Assembly: GCA_963383645.1 (NCBI GenBank)
Contig: OY726560.1
Location: 68,883,023 to 68,947,022 of the forward strand
Source of the DNA: Muscardinus avellanarius
Taxonomy: Eukaryota; Chordata; Mammalia; Rodentia; Gliridae
DNA: 64,000 nt
Direction of reading: 5' to 3'
Below, in pieces: positions 51,140 to 63,060 of this stretch (the stretch's first letter is position 1; each line of letters starts with the position of its first letter). The notes beneath the pieces are model-generated. The model did no database searches and had not been told where the DNA came from. It worked only from the letters and a program-made list of their open reading frames with translations. A program made the translations under genes and the position numbers.

Positions 51140-51334
51140 GGGGATGGAACCCAAGGGCATTATACCACAGAGCTACACCCATAGCCCAATTTTTTTATTC
51201 TTTATTTATGAAACAGGGTCTCACTAAGTTGTGGAGGGCCTTGCTAAGTTGCTAAGGCTGGCTGTGAACCCAGATTCTCCTGTCTCAGCCTCCCAAGTAC
51301 TAGGATTACAAGCGTGCACCACCATACCTGGCTT
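51136..51334 (-). mobile_element. B1-dID-type SINE
   Basis: TTACTGGGGATGGAACCCAA to ACCACCATACCTGGCT. Confidence 0.92.
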
Positions 51335-51525
51335 TTTTTTTTTAATTGGAAATTTAACACAGAGGCATTCAACCTCTGTGCTATACCTTTGGCCTTTTTC
51401 TATTTTTATTTTTTAATTTTGAAAAAGTGTCTTGCTATGTAGTTGAGGCTAGCCTTGAACCTGTGATTATTTTACCTCAGTGTCAAAGTACTGGGATCAC
51501 AGAAGTGGGCCACTGCACCTGGTTT
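51335..51525 (-). mobile_element. B1-dID-type SINE, head to tail with the previous one
   Basis: A T-run is followed by antisense ID (GAGGCATTCAACCTCTGTGC) and B1 ending in GCCACTGCACCTGGTT. Confidence 0.85.
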
Positions 51526-52659
51526 GACAGGTCTAACATCTGAGTCAAGAGATGGGCAGTGCAATCTAGGCCTGACCAATGAGAGTAGGGGAAGTGACAT
51601 GACTCTGTCAAGACCAGCCAGAATCAAGGCAGGGATTTTATGGCAATTTTTAGAATGCTCTATTGAAGTTGATGTGAAATACAAGTTTAGTAAGGCTGGT
51701 AGCCAATTTGCTGCCCTCGAGCGACAGCTAATATAAGAAAGGGATGAAAGAAGGAGATAACAAGAGACTCCTGATGATTTCACAAGAACCATGAAGGCTG
51801 GTCCTGCCTAAGAGACCCATCTGCAGCATCTTACAGGCTTGTTGCATCCTTGTTAATGTTTTCTTTTGGTTGTCAAAGCCAGTCCGACTTTGGGCGATAT
51901 TACTTATATAAAAAGAATTGGACTAATATAGATATCTTTCTGCATTGAAAAGTTGTTGGGTAATAGGCACTCTCACGAGAGTTATTTTTTATTGCTATAA
52001 GGTTTTTGAAAAAAAAAGTTCTTGATCTTTAAATAAGCAAGTAAAATTTTACAACTAAAATAAAAGAAAATGCAAAAAATAAAAGTAGTTCAAGGGTTAA
52101 CTGTCCTTTTTACTTTACAATTTACTTATGATCTATTAAAAGTAACTTGATAATTCCCTCTTTGAACTCTACTTTCTAGACTTCCATGCCACACAATTAA
52201 TTGGATCTCCTCCCAACCACTTCAAATATGTGCTTTGGATTTCATTCACAGTATCTTTTCTTTTGTTGAAATGTTAATGCCTCGGGATATTATCCTCAGA
52301 CCTCTCATCTTCCAACTCCGTGTACTCCTTGCTTTAGTTATCCACATACACTTGCTAGTTCTTCAGTTCTCCTTTACTTAAAATCCAGATGGGTTTTTCA
52401 CAGAACTACTTGCTACTTTTATCTGGATGCGTTCAAATCTGACATGCACTGAAGTACATGCATTTTTCTTCCTAGTCTGCAACTCACCCTCCCTTTCCTT
52501 ATTATGGGGGCCAATGTCCACACTACATACTTTGGCAATATTCTTTTTCCTATAATTCAGTTTTATGCATACTATGGACTAACAATTCTTGTTCGTTTAT
52601 CTCCTAAATCTTTCCCCAACCTCTCGTCTATATTTTTTCAGATACATTTTTATTAATAA
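51526..52659. other. Unassigned sequence
   Basis: No gene or repeat recognised over 1.1 kb. Confidence 0.35.
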
Positions 52660-52815
52660 TTTCACCATTTTTCTCTTTTTTAGTGAGCAATTCACAAAAC
52701 ACTGAGCAAAAAAGAACCACCTAGAAATCTTATTAAATTAAATACTCGAGTATAATTCTTCAAGTGAGTCTGATGGACTTGGCCTGAGAATCCCACTCTG
52801 AGAAACACTATTTGG
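52660..52815 (+). mobile_element. Possible MER5-like relic
   Basis: TTCAAGTGAGTCTGATGGAC and GAGAATCCCACTCTGAGAAA recall MER5-type ends; weak. Confidence 0.35.
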
Positions 52816-53164
52816 ATGATTTCAACAGCCTTCTAACTGCACTGCTGAGAATGTGACAATTCTGACCATTTGTTTCTCTGCTTGAAACTTCCAAAGACTC
52901 ATCCCTGCCTACAAGATAAACTATGACTCCTTTGTATGGCATACCATGCTTTGAAACTGCAGCTAGCTCCATTCCTTGAACAAACCATCTGTCTAAAGGA
53001 AATGTCTCTGGAGAGGAGGTCTTCCTTCTACTTCTAACTCAAATCAACTTCATAGTAAGGATATTCTATTATCTAGTAAACATTATGAGGTGATTCTAGC
53101 TTCCAGGCTCAGTGCTAAATTCTGATCTATATTATATTATTTAATTCATGTTATAGCTCTGAGA

Positions 53165-53285
53165 AGTAAATGGTATTATTATTATAATTTTACTGCTTAA
53201 GGAATCTGAATCTCAAAGAAGTAACTTGCTCATGATCACAAAGTCATTAAGTCCTGGGATGGGACTCTTTATCAGACTACAAACT
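53165..53285 (-). mobile_element. MIR relic
   Basis: TATTATTATTATAATTTTAC, GAATCTCAAAGAAGTAACTT and CTCATGATCACAAAGTCATT are the antisense MIR order. Confidence 0.65.
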
Positions 53286-53489
53286 TGCCTCTACTTCTGA
53301 AATATGAATTGCTTAGGACCCAATGTGGTACTAAATCCCAACACTAAGCCTTTCATACAGTAAATGATCAATTTGTACAAGTGACTTTCTGACTCAATCA
53401 ATGCTAGAAACCAAACTAAATAAACCGGTCATGATGTTTATTCCCTTTGCCTCAAAATGTAAATTCATTTTCAGCTATTTTTCTTACAA

Positions 53490-54117
53490 ATAAGACCCAG
53501 AAACAAGTCCACACACTTTCAGCCAATTGATTTTTTTAAAAAGGTGCCAAAAACATACACTGGAAAAAAGATAGCCTCTTCAACAAATGGTGTTGGCAAA
53601 ACTGGTTAACTATATGCAGAAAATTGGAAATTAATCCCACTTTCTCACCCTGCATAAGAGCCAATTCAAGATGGATCAAAGACTTGGGAATCAAAGCAGA
53701 GACCTTGAAGCTCCTTGAAGAGGGCATAGGTCCAACACCGCAACACATAGGCACAGATAAAAAACTTTTTCAACAAGACCCCAAAGGCACAACAAATCAA
53801 AAGGTGAATCAATGCGTTGGACTGCATGAAATTGAAGAGCTTTTGTTCAGCAAAGGAAACTGTAAAGAAGCTCAACTGAGAGCCAACAGAATGAGAGAAG
53901 ATTTTTGCCACCTACCCCTCCGATAGAAGACTAATATCTAGAATATACAGAGAACTCAAGAAACTCAACGCTAAAAAAAAAATCATCCAATCAAAAAATA
54001 GGCAAGTGAACTACATAGACACTTCATGAAAGAAGAAATTCAAATGACCAATAAATGCATAAAAAAATGCTCAACATCATTGGCAATCAGAGACATGCAA
54101 ATCAAAACTACCCTGAG
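53490..54117 (+). pseudogene. Old L1 ORF2 fragment (late part), broken
   Basis: Readable text runs from a QLIDFFKKV-like start through IASSTNGVG, RWIKDLGIKAETLKLLEEG and, after a shift, RIYRELKKL-like and [11 protein letters not shown], ending at QIKTTL. It stops abruptly where an L1 5'UTR begins. Confidence 0.85.
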
Positions 54118-54516
54118 GACTTCTGGGAAGATGGCGACGGAGAAAAGCAGGGCTTACGAGCCCCGCTAACAACCAATCTCTATTACCACAAAATCAGCAC
54201 CTTTCATAGCCAGGAAACACCATCAGCAGAGAAACAAAAAATGTAATTACAAGGGACAGAGAAAAAGAGGGCTGGAAAAATGAGACACCAGAAAGAAAAC
54301 AAACCGCAGTGCTGCGGCCGGAGCCGTGGCGTGGAGCAGTGCGGGCGCCATCTTCCCTTGCAGCACCAGGCCCCAGAGAGGAGGGGGACTCAGAACAGAG
54401 CTCAGAGCCACAGAGGAGATATGCCTGCCTTACGCCCGAGGATGCGGCAGCAGCGCCTTACTGCCGGTGGCAGCGGAGAGTTCACCGGATGGCACCAGAC
54501 CAACACACTCAAGCCT
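54118..54516 (+). promoter_or_regulatory. Orphan L1 5'UTR start (promoter end only)
   Basis: It begins with GGACTTCTGGGAAGATGG, the same 5' end as composite copy 1. It holds an intact YY1-like AAGATGGCGAC at 54128-54138 and GC-rich modules shared with copy 3. It breaks off at about 54516 without ORF1, 3' tail or poly(A). Confidence 0.8.
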
Positions 54517-54784
54517 GATTTTATGTTTACATTTAAGTCCATGTTTCATTTTAAAGTGTACACGCGCATGCACATGTGCGTGCATGCGTGTGTGTGTGTG
54601 GTGTAATATAGATCTAGGATCATTTTTATGTCCGTGGGTCTCTAATTGCCCTGTCCCACCCAATGAAAAGGCTGTCTAACCTTCATAAAATTGCTTTTGC
54701 TTTTGCACTTTGGTCTATAATGTGAATCAATTGTCTCTGAGTTTAATTTTAGAAAACCATTTTCTCAGGGCTATGAAAATAATT

Positions 54785-54910
54785 TAAAACTAGATGAAAA
54801 AGATCATTGTACAACATTGTAAATATACCAAATGCCACTACATTGTATATTTTAAAATGGTAAATTTTGTGTTGTGAATATCATCTAAATAAAAGAATGG
54901 AGGAAAAGTT
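54785..54910 (+). mobile_element. Old L1 3' end
   Basis: TTGTACAACATTGTAAATAT and GTATATTTTAAAATGGTAAA are old L1 3'UTR words, ending at AATAAAAGAATGG. Confidence 0.65.
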
Positions 54911-54930
54911 TACCCTAGTTAAGCATGCAA

Positions 54931-54932
<2 letters not shown>

Positions 54933-54974
<42 letters not shown>
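54933..54974 (+). repeat. (GT)n microsatellite at a SINE 3' end
   Basis: An uninterrupted GT run joined to the following antisense SINE. Confidence 0.97.
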
Positions 54975-54976
<2 letters not shown>

Positions 54977-55155
54977 ACTGGGAACTGAACCCAGGGGTGT
55001 TCTACCTCTAAACTACACCCCCAGCCCTATTTTATATATATGTTTGAAACAGGGTTTTACTAAGTTGAACTAAGTGGCTAGGCTGGCCTCCAACCTGTGA
55101 TCCTCCTGTGTCAGTCTCCCAAGTACTGGGATTACGGACTTGTACTAACACACCT
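54975..55155 (-). mobile_element. B1-dID-type SINE
   Basis: AACTGGGAACTGAACCCAGG to TACTAACACACCTA. Confidence 0.9.
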
Positions 55156-56194
55156 AGGTACCCAATAAATATTCTATACAATTTGATGAGATTATTTCAA
55201 GGATTGTATATAAAGTCTCTTTTCATTGTCCAGTCTGTTCTTTCCTCAGTATTTGCTTCCAGCTTCCATTTCCCTCATCGCTAAAGTTAGATAATGAATG
55301 TTCCAGTGTCTAATCTCTGGTAAACATTTTAACAGCAGATAGCACGCAGGCAGTGAGAGTAGCAGCACTTCTCCGCAGACCTGAGATTTCCTGGCCACCA
55401 ATCCCCACGTGTCCTTATTCATCCTCTGGCCATTATTTATACTCTCACTTGTCTTCATCCCTCTGAATTAGAGTGCCCCAACAGAAGACTCCAGTATATC
55501 ATGCAGTGATCACTGTCTTTTCCTCTGAGCAAATAGATCTGGAATGATCTATTTGATCACTTTTCTGGCAAGGAGTTCACAGGCTTCTCTAAATGAGCGT
55601 CATGCTGAGTCAAGGGCAGAACATCTAAGACGTCTACAACTTGCTGAATTTCCAAGCAGACTTGTGCTGAAACTTCCACCTATGTGTTCACTTTAATTGA
55701 CAGTGAGGGGCTTCATGTTTAGATATGGAAAATTCCTGGTCAAAATAAGTCTTGGAGATGGACTAGGTGAGACAAATACCTTCCAAGACTTGGGGGTTTG
55801 TAGCATCAAAGCAGGATCCAGCTTCAAAAAATCATTAAGAAGTTTATGTCACTCTATGTAAGTCATATTCAAAAGGCCACCATCAAAATAAGGGACCTCA
55901 CCCTTAGCAAATGTCTTTTAAATACTTTTTGTGAAGAAAAAAATTGCCTTACTTTCAGACTCAGACACCCTGGCCTTGGCCATCAAGCATTATAAATTTT
56001 GTCCAAAATCACGACAAACTGGAGCCAAGTTCTGACATATGAAAGTGACCTCTATTGCAATGTCTCATTTTATGACAAGACATTAAGAAACAGAGGATAC
56101 ATTTCCATTTCTCTGGGTAGTAAGCTCTCCCTGGGCCATAATACACTGAAGACAGGTAAAGGGTGAGAGAATTACAGTATTGCAATCTACTTTT
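55156..56194. other. Unassigned sequence
   Basis: No gene or repeat recognised over 1 kb. Confidence 0.35.
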
Positions 56195-56388
56195 ATTTAT
56201 TTATTTTTTTTGGGGGGGATGGAACCCTTCTACCTCCGGGCTATACTCCCAGACCTACTTTTTAATATATATTTTATTTGGAAACAGGGTCTCTTAAGCC
56301 AGTGAGGCTGGCTTCAAACCTGTGTGATCCTCCTGTCTCCGCCTCCCAAGTGCAGGGATTACAAGCGTGCACCACCATGCCCAGCTTG
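56195..56388 (-). mobile_element. B1-dID-type SINE, young subtype
   Basis: GGGGGGATGGAACCCTTCTA shows the young-subtype tail; it ends in ACCACCATGCCCAGCTT. Confidence 0.88.
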
Positions 56389-56574
56389 CAACCTATTTTT
56401 ATTTCTAACCCACTCTTACTGTTTTATTCCAATACTTGTCATTTCCTGTTAGTCTGAATGATACTTCCATCAGATAAACTGTCAACTCTTGTTAATGTAT
56501 TTACTATTATTTTTGTTCATTATTAAGTTTCTAGAACAATTCCTCCATATTGCACTTTAATGAATGTGTTGTTT

Positions 56575-56845
56575 CAGTTAGCATTCTCACTGCTGTGACC
56601 CAAAATACCTGAAAATACCTGACTTAGTGGAAGGAAGATGTATCTGTTCACTGTTCTGGAGATTTCAGGGGTTTGGTCCCCGTTAGGCAAGGTGAAGTCT
56701 GTGGAGGAGGACATGCAGCAAGAGGCAGGGAGACAAACCTAAGGCCACACCCCAGGGCCCCTATGCAGTGACCAAGCCCCACCTTTAACATGGCAGCCTT
56801 GCCTCCATGAAAGGGACACTCTAAATCCAAACTAAAACATTTGTA
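56575..56845 (-). mobile_element. MaLR-like LTR relic
   Basis: AGTTAGCATTCTCACTGCTG, CTGTTCTGGAGATTTCAGG and CCCACCTTTAACATGGCAG follow the antisense MaLR order. Confidence 0.5.
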
Positions 56846-57290
56846 TTCCAAGGAAATATGAACAAGGCTTCCATAAAGTATTTCAGATCTCCTACTGAAT
56901 TTGGGAAGCACTGCATGCCACCTCTCTCCTCTCATCATGTTCATTATTAGAACATCAGATAACTGGGGAAATCTTATAATAAACCTGCCTAAGTTTGTGT
57001 TTCTTAAACTTATTTTTACCACAAATACTTGCATAGTGTTTGTGTGTGTGACCTAATAACATCTCTGGAACATAAGTAGCTGAAATACTGTTTTCAATAA
57101 CTTACAATTGCTAATTTCATTTTCTCACTCTTATAACTATATTACAGTTACCATTTCAGAGTATTCTAGCAATCTCCAAAAACTAAATCCTAATTACTAA
57201 TTTTCTTTCCTTTCATTAGTATTGGTTTGACATTTCTGAGCTGGCCCACACAATGAATGACATATTCTTTAAACTTTATACTTAGATATT

Positions 57291-57296
<6 letters not shown>
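56846..57296. other. Unassigned AT-rich sequence
   Basis: No gene or repeat recognised. Confidence 0.35.

Positions 57297-57340
<44 letters not shown>
57297..57340 (+). repeat. (GT)n microsatellite at a SINE 3' end
   Basis: An uninterrupted GT run joined to the following antisense SINE. Confidence 0.97.
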
Positions 57341-57342
<2 letters not shown>

Positions 57343-57530
57343 TACTAGGGTTTGAACTCAGGGGCATTCTATCTCTGAGCAATAGCCCCACCTTATGTTT
57401 TATTTTGAAACAGGGTCTAAGTTGCTGAGAGGGTCTTGCTAAGAGGCTGAAGCTGGCCGTGAACCTGTGATCCTTCTGTCTCAGGCTTCCAAGTACTGCT
57501 GTTACAGGAGTGCACCACCACATCCAGCTG
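57341..57530 (-). mobile_element. B1-dID-type SINE
   Basis: GGTACTAGGGTTTGAACTCA to CACCACCACATCCAGCT. Confidence 0.92.
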
Positions 57531-57851
57531 TTACTTGCAATTTTTTATTCTTTTCTACTGCTATCAATTATTTATGTTTTCTTATACTCACAATGTCTAC
57601 TATCCAGACTTCTTAGCCTAGCATTCAAAAACCCAAACCACCCAGATCACATCTTATTCCCACATATGTCTTTCTAATTACATTGACAAATATTTATTCT
57701 CTGTACAGACTAACTCACTCCCCTACCACCAAAATGAGTGCATGTATTCCTGCAGTTCTTGTCAACAAGGTTAAAACATTTCCCTTTTTGGTTACTTTAC
57801 CTTACTAATCTTGAAAGTGACTACCATTGCTGTCCTGGCCTCTCATATTTT
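57531..57851. other. Unassigned sequence
   Basis: No gene or repeat recognised. Confidence 0.35.
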
Positions 57852-58050
57852 TGTGTTTTATTTTTGGCACTAGGAATTGAAACCAGAGGTGTTATGCCTT
57901 TAAGCTATAACCCCAGACCTTTTTATTTATTTATTTTTAAATTTTGAAACAGGGTCTAATTAAGTTGCTAAGGCTGTCCTTCAACCTGTGACCCTTCTGT
58001 CTCAGTCTTCTAAGTACTGAGATTACAGGTGTGCACCACTATGCCGGACT
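57852..58050 (-). mobile_element. B1-dID-type SINE
   Basis: TTTTGGCACTAGGAATTGAA to CACCACTATGCCGGACT. Confidence 0.9.
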
Positions 58051-59544
58051 CATTTTTGCATTTTTTAAAATAAACATTCCTTCCCTTTCTTTCCCTTTAG
58101 GGTGCACTCCATAAAGAGAATGGCCATATATGTTTATAGTTACAAAACATCCAGCTTAGCTCAGTAGCTGGTAAGTAATCGGATAAGTAATCAATTTAGG
58201 TGTCTAAATGGATGTTTGATTGAATCTCAGTTCTTTGAATTTTTGTAGTCTATGCTGCTCACCACCTTACCTATAGTTCTGTATTCATATGTACTGCAAT
58301 ATGTTGGGAGTTACCATTTTGGTCTGTGTACTTCATGAATCACCTTAAATACACCCATTTTTTAAATCTTACATTTAGGAAATTATGTGCCCTTGTAACA
58401 CCCTCAGCAACTAGAATACAGAGATAGTACTAAAGAAGCTCTGAGAGGTAGGGTAGGTAAGTCAGAGGACAGTCCAACTCTTTTGTCCCTCTTCAAGCTT
58501 TCTTATCCTGTGGCCCTTACCAAGCTCCTTTTTCTGTTTCCTAACTAGGATTCTCCATCTCTCCAGCTCATATTTGTAGGTTTATTTCATGTTTGTACTG
58601 AGTTTCTTCTCTTGAGCTTCTAACTCCTGAAGGGTAAAGATCTGTGTTTTATTCAAACAGGTAAGATCATAAAAGGAATTAGTTAAATTTTAAATAGGAA
58701 GGAGCTGAACTGGTTATATACTACAATTAACTTTATTATTATTGTTGACATTTATGATACAATGTTACAATCCAGGTTTTATGAAGACAAAAACAAATTA
58801 TGTGAAATACATAATACACTGATAATTTTAACAATACACACAATATGAAATGGTTGAAACTATGTTACATAGATATTTTACAAAGAAAAAAGACTAATAC
58901 CATATTCTGATGAAATTTATCATTACAGTTTGGATGTTATGTGATGTTAAATAAAGATATATTCGAAACAATTGCTTTTTATAGAACCAATGTAATATTT
59001 TACTATTTAAAATAATGAATACTATGTAAATAAGTACTTATAAAAATACTTTTAAGCAAAAAGATATGTTCTACTCATTTACTTGGTAGTTACAAAAATA
59101 TATATTCTTCTGAAATACTAATAAATTTGCTTGAGGCATTAGTTATTTGAATTTAATTGTATGTTTTCTAATGTGTTTCACCAACTTAGTATTCTTGGCT
59201 ACATACAGTATATATATGTACATGGTATTAGAATAGGTTTGTGTTAAAAATAGTGTCATTTTAAGTAAAAGACACAGTGATCAATAATACATAGAGACAC
59301 TGAAGATATTCAAACTAAACAAATCTAATATATTCTTCAGCTATGCCCTGTACAAAGTCAATACCTGGAAACATTTGTTGAATGAATACATGACATTTAT
59401 TCTGTTATTTTCACCTCAAATTAACTACTGAAAGCTTTGTATTTCTAGTAGAAATGTAATTTGGAAACTAAACAGATTTGTCCTTAATCAACTACCGCTT
59501 GATTGCAAAGCCAAATAAAATGATTTCACATTGAATATGTTGGC
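58051..59544. other. Unassigned AT-rich sequence, about 1.5 kb
   Basis: No coding frame of note and no repeat recognised. Confidence 0.35.
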
Positions 59545-59911
59545 ATAGCTTGGATTTTGAATGTTCCTCGAATGTCCATCTATTAAAGATTTGCTTCCCA
59601 AGATGGCGCTGTTGGGAAGTTGTGGACCTTGGGGAGGTGGGGCCTACTGGGAGGAAGTAAGGTCACTGGAGGGATGGCCCCAAAGGGAATTGTGAGACCC
59701 TGGTTCCTTCCTCTCTTTCCTTGCTTCCTGACCATGAGATTGTGCTCTGCCATGCACTCTTACCAGGATACATTGCTTTGCCATAAGCCTGAAGCCACAG
59801 GGCCAGCATGGGCTGGAACCCCTCAAACCATGAGTCAGAATAAACTTTTTTCCCTTTATAAGTTGATTATCTCGGGCATTTTGTAATAGTGACAGAAAGC
59901 TGAATAACACA
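59545..59911 (+). mobile_element. MaLR-type LTR
   Basis: TAGCTTGGATTTTGAATGTT, GGAGGTGGGGCCTACTGGGA, GAAGTAAGGTCACTGGAGGG, CAGAATAAACTTTTTTCCC and GAAAGCTGAATAACACA follow the sense order of a MaLR LTR with its polyadenylation signal. Confidence 0.72.
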
Positions 59912-60080
59912 AGTTGCAAACTAGGGAAAATATGCTCTACTAAGTATATTTATAACATATTTAGATAGCACTGATGTCTATAGTACAGACATTAAACAAC
60001 TCAATTTTTCCTATTGTCATACAAGACATAATGATCTCTGTAATTTATAATGTATTATCATAAAAAAGTAGTAAATATAT

Positions 60081-60086
<6 letters not shown>
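59912..60086. other. Unassigned AT-rich sequence
   Basis: No gene or repeat recognised. Confidence 0.35.

Positions 60087-60124
<38 letters not shown>
60087..60124 (+). repeat. (CA)n microsatellite
   Basis: A CA run; unlike most others in this window it has no SINE tail beside it. Confidence 0.97.
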
Positions 60125-60127
<3 letters not shown>

Positions 60128-60980
60128 CCGTTTAGTAGACTTAAGGATCTCCTCTCAGTGAAACATGCAAACTATCCTGAGTGAAGGAGGCCTGTGTCTA
60201 GGTAGCAAGTGTTCAAGGATGCACAGGCCCTACTTCAACTGTCTTCCATGCATACCACTAGATGTTTGGCAATATACATGCTGAAATAAATTTAATAGGA
60301 AATCACTGAAGTAGTAAAACTTTCTGAAAACAAAGATTAACCATAATGGAATTGCAGAACCTAGGAAGATGGTAGCCACTATTTGTAAAGGAATGTCCTG
60401 GGCCATTCTTGGCACAGACCCCCTCTTTTAACATTTCCCACCTGTACTTTAGGGAAAAGCTTTGCTCAGCACTAGAACGCCAAATATTGGATAAAGCACA
60501 GAATATTTTTAAATTGCAAGTTAGATCATTGTAAAAGATTTCAAAATCTTTTGCTCTAGTACTTAAACTGGCAATTTATTTGCAAAGTGGTTAATATATA
60601 TACACATTAATAAAATTACTTCTGGCTATAGGATAATTATTAGCAATATAATTAGCAATATAATTCACAAAAAGTAAGTCTTTAAAATTTTAAGTTTCCA
60701 AAAATTCAAAAGCAATTCAGTTACGTAGGTTAGTTTCAATACCACTCGTGAAAAAAATCTGAAAATGACCTTTAACGTAAATTATAAAGTACAAATAACT
60801 TAGTATAAAGCTATTCATTTAAAATTTCCATATTATAATTTTATAAAGACATAAATGAATACAAATAAACCCACTAATATTCATCAAATCATGCCATATG
60901 GGAAAAGATCTACTTGAACTAATGCAGAATACGCTTGCACACTAAACAGAAATGTATTAGTTTTTAAAAACATGAAGTAA
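60125..60980. other. Unassigned AT-rich sequence
   Basis: No gene or repeat recognised. Confidence 0.35.
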
Positions 60981-61181
60981 GCCAGGCGTGGTGGCTTGTA
61001 ATACCTGCACTTGGGAAGTGGAGACAGGAGGATCAAGGATCGCGTAGGTTTGAAACCAGCCGTGCTGGCTTAAGAGACCCTGTTTCCAAATAAAAATATA
61101 AAAAAACAGGTATGGGAGTGTAGCCCAGAAGTAGAAGGGTTTCCAGGAACCCCAGTACCACCAAAAAAAAAAAAAAAAAAG
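60981..61181 (+). mobile_element. B1-dID-type SINE, young subtype
   Basis: AGCCAGGCGTGGTGGCTTG head, GAAGGGTTTCCAGGAACCCC tail and an 18-A run. Confidence 0.92.
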
Positions 61182-61915
61182 AGTAATTTATTCTCTATCA
61201 AGCACTTCCAAATCAATAAACACTAATTTTACCATAAGGACTGAAAATAGTTTTCTTAAATTAGTTAAATTATCTCTTACAATTTATTTACCCATTCATT
61301 TTTTGTGGTTCATACAGTTAGTGTCAAGGCTGACTTCAATTCATTCTGAATTTAGTATCACAAGATATAAATTAATAGAATCAGAGCTAGTGTCGTATAT
61401 TTTACAGTTTCCTAAGACATTACTATTATTTTAAATTGCATATTCATATTAGTGTTGTAAGAAGAATGGCCAGTAAATGCTCAGGGAATGGAAGTCACCA
61501 TGAATTTTACAGACAGGAAATAACAGGATTGTTCAGACTGGGATACCAGCTTATACTACAGAGTTTATGATCTAGATTCAACACTGAAGATGCAATATAA
61601 ATAAAGTTAGTACCGAAATGCTTCCATTTTCTTTTTAAATAGGCTAGATATAAATTTCTGGTCTTCTCCATTTCCTCTCGTTTAATATCATTAAATTCCA
61701 TGATATTAGGGATTAATATTAGAATAATGTATAAGATACAATAAAATGTTTATGGTGCATTGACTATGAATTAGTCTACTAGTTTTTCATTAACTATTAT
61801 TGAGTCAGGTCCTCTGCAAAGATTTCAGATTTCAATATATGACCTTTTCTTTTAGTTAGAGATAGATAATAAACTTGAACAGCAGTGTAAGCAGCACTTA
61901 AAGGAACACTGGTTA
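61182..61915. other. Unassigned AT-rich sequence
   Basis: No gene or repeat recognised. Confidence 0.35.
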
Positions 61916-62122
61916 GGCTGGGCGTGGTGGCGCACGCTTGTAATCCCTGTGCTTGGGAGGCAGAGACAGGAGGATCGTGCAGGTTCGAAGCCACCCGCGC
62001 GCGCTGGCTTAGGAGACCCTGTTTCCAAATAAAAATGTAAAAATAGGTCTGGGAGTGTAGCCCGGAGGTAGAAGGGCTTCCAGGAACCCCAGTACCACCA
62101 AAAAAAAAAAAAAAAAAAAAAA
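61916..62122 (+). mobile_element. B1-dID-type SINE, young subtype, CpG-rich
   Basis: GGCTGGGCGTGGTGGCGCAC head with CCACCCGCGCGCGCTGG preserved, and GAAGGGCTTCCAGGAACCCC. A 23-base A-tail and similar flanks (GAACACTGGTTAG / GATCACTGATTAG) indicate a recent insertion. Confidence 0.93.
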
Positions 62123-62291
62123 AGATCACTGATTAGATAGAAGCATATAGCACTTACATAAATGCATTTGAAAAACTAAAGGCCAGTTAAATGTCCACCG
62201 AAAGAAGAGGCACATTGTGGTATTGAAAAACCTGTGATTATTTATTGGTCCATAAAATATTTTAAAATTGTTTAATTTTGAAATTATTTTG

Positions 62292-62494
62292 CAGTACTGG
62301 TGATTGAACCCCAGGGGCATTTTATCTCCAAGCCATACCCCCAGCCCCATTTTAAATTTTTTTATTTTGAAACAGGGCCTTACTAAGTTGCAAAGGGCCT
62401 CACTAAGTAGCTGAGGCTGGCTGCGAACCTGCAATCCTCCTGTCTCAGCCTCCCAAGTACTGGGATTACAAGCATGCACCACCACACCTGGTTT
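62292..62494 (-). mobile_element. B1-dID-type SINE
   Basis: GCAGTACTGGTGATTGAACC to CACCACCACACCTGGTTT. Confidence 0.92.
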
Positions 62495-62849
62495 CATAAA
62501 ATACTTTTAACATTATCACTGATCTGAAATTACAGTCAATTTTTATATATGATGTATTAGTCCATACTGGTAATAGATATCTAAAACTGTTATCCTAAAC
62601 TGTGTGAATATGATATAAAATATTTTTTCAGGTTGCAACAAAATGTACATGCACTATGATAAAATATCCAGAAAATCCTGATTTTCATATGTTAAGGTCA
62701 TTTCATGTATCTGCATTGTTTTTAAACATAATATGTATAACTTAATGGCAGCACTTGCCATATAACTCTATAACAAATAATTGATAGTATTATAATAGCC
62801 TTTTTATTAACTGGGGGTGAAAAGCCAAATGTATTAAGAAGGTAGATTT
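62495..62849. other. Unassigned AT-rich sequence
   Basis: No gene or repeat recognised. Confidence 0.35.
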
Positions 62850-63060
62850 CCCGAGTTCAAATTCTGGTTCTACCACTTATTGAAATTATACAAGTCACCA
62901 GACCATTCTTTGTTTCATTTCCCCAAAATAAAATGGAAGTGGTAAGAATACCTCCTTACAATACTATTGTAAGGATTATATGAAGCAGTAACAACCAAGT
63001 ATGGGCAAAGCAATCAGAGGTATTACCTGGCAATGTAAACATTTAGTATGTGTTAGCTAC
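62850..63060 (+). mobile_element. MIR relic
   Basis: GAGTTCAAATTCTGGTTCTA, CCACTTATTGAAATTATACA, TAAAATGGAAGTGGTAAGAA and TAAGGATTATATGAAGCAGT follow the sense MIR order. Confidence 0.72.
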
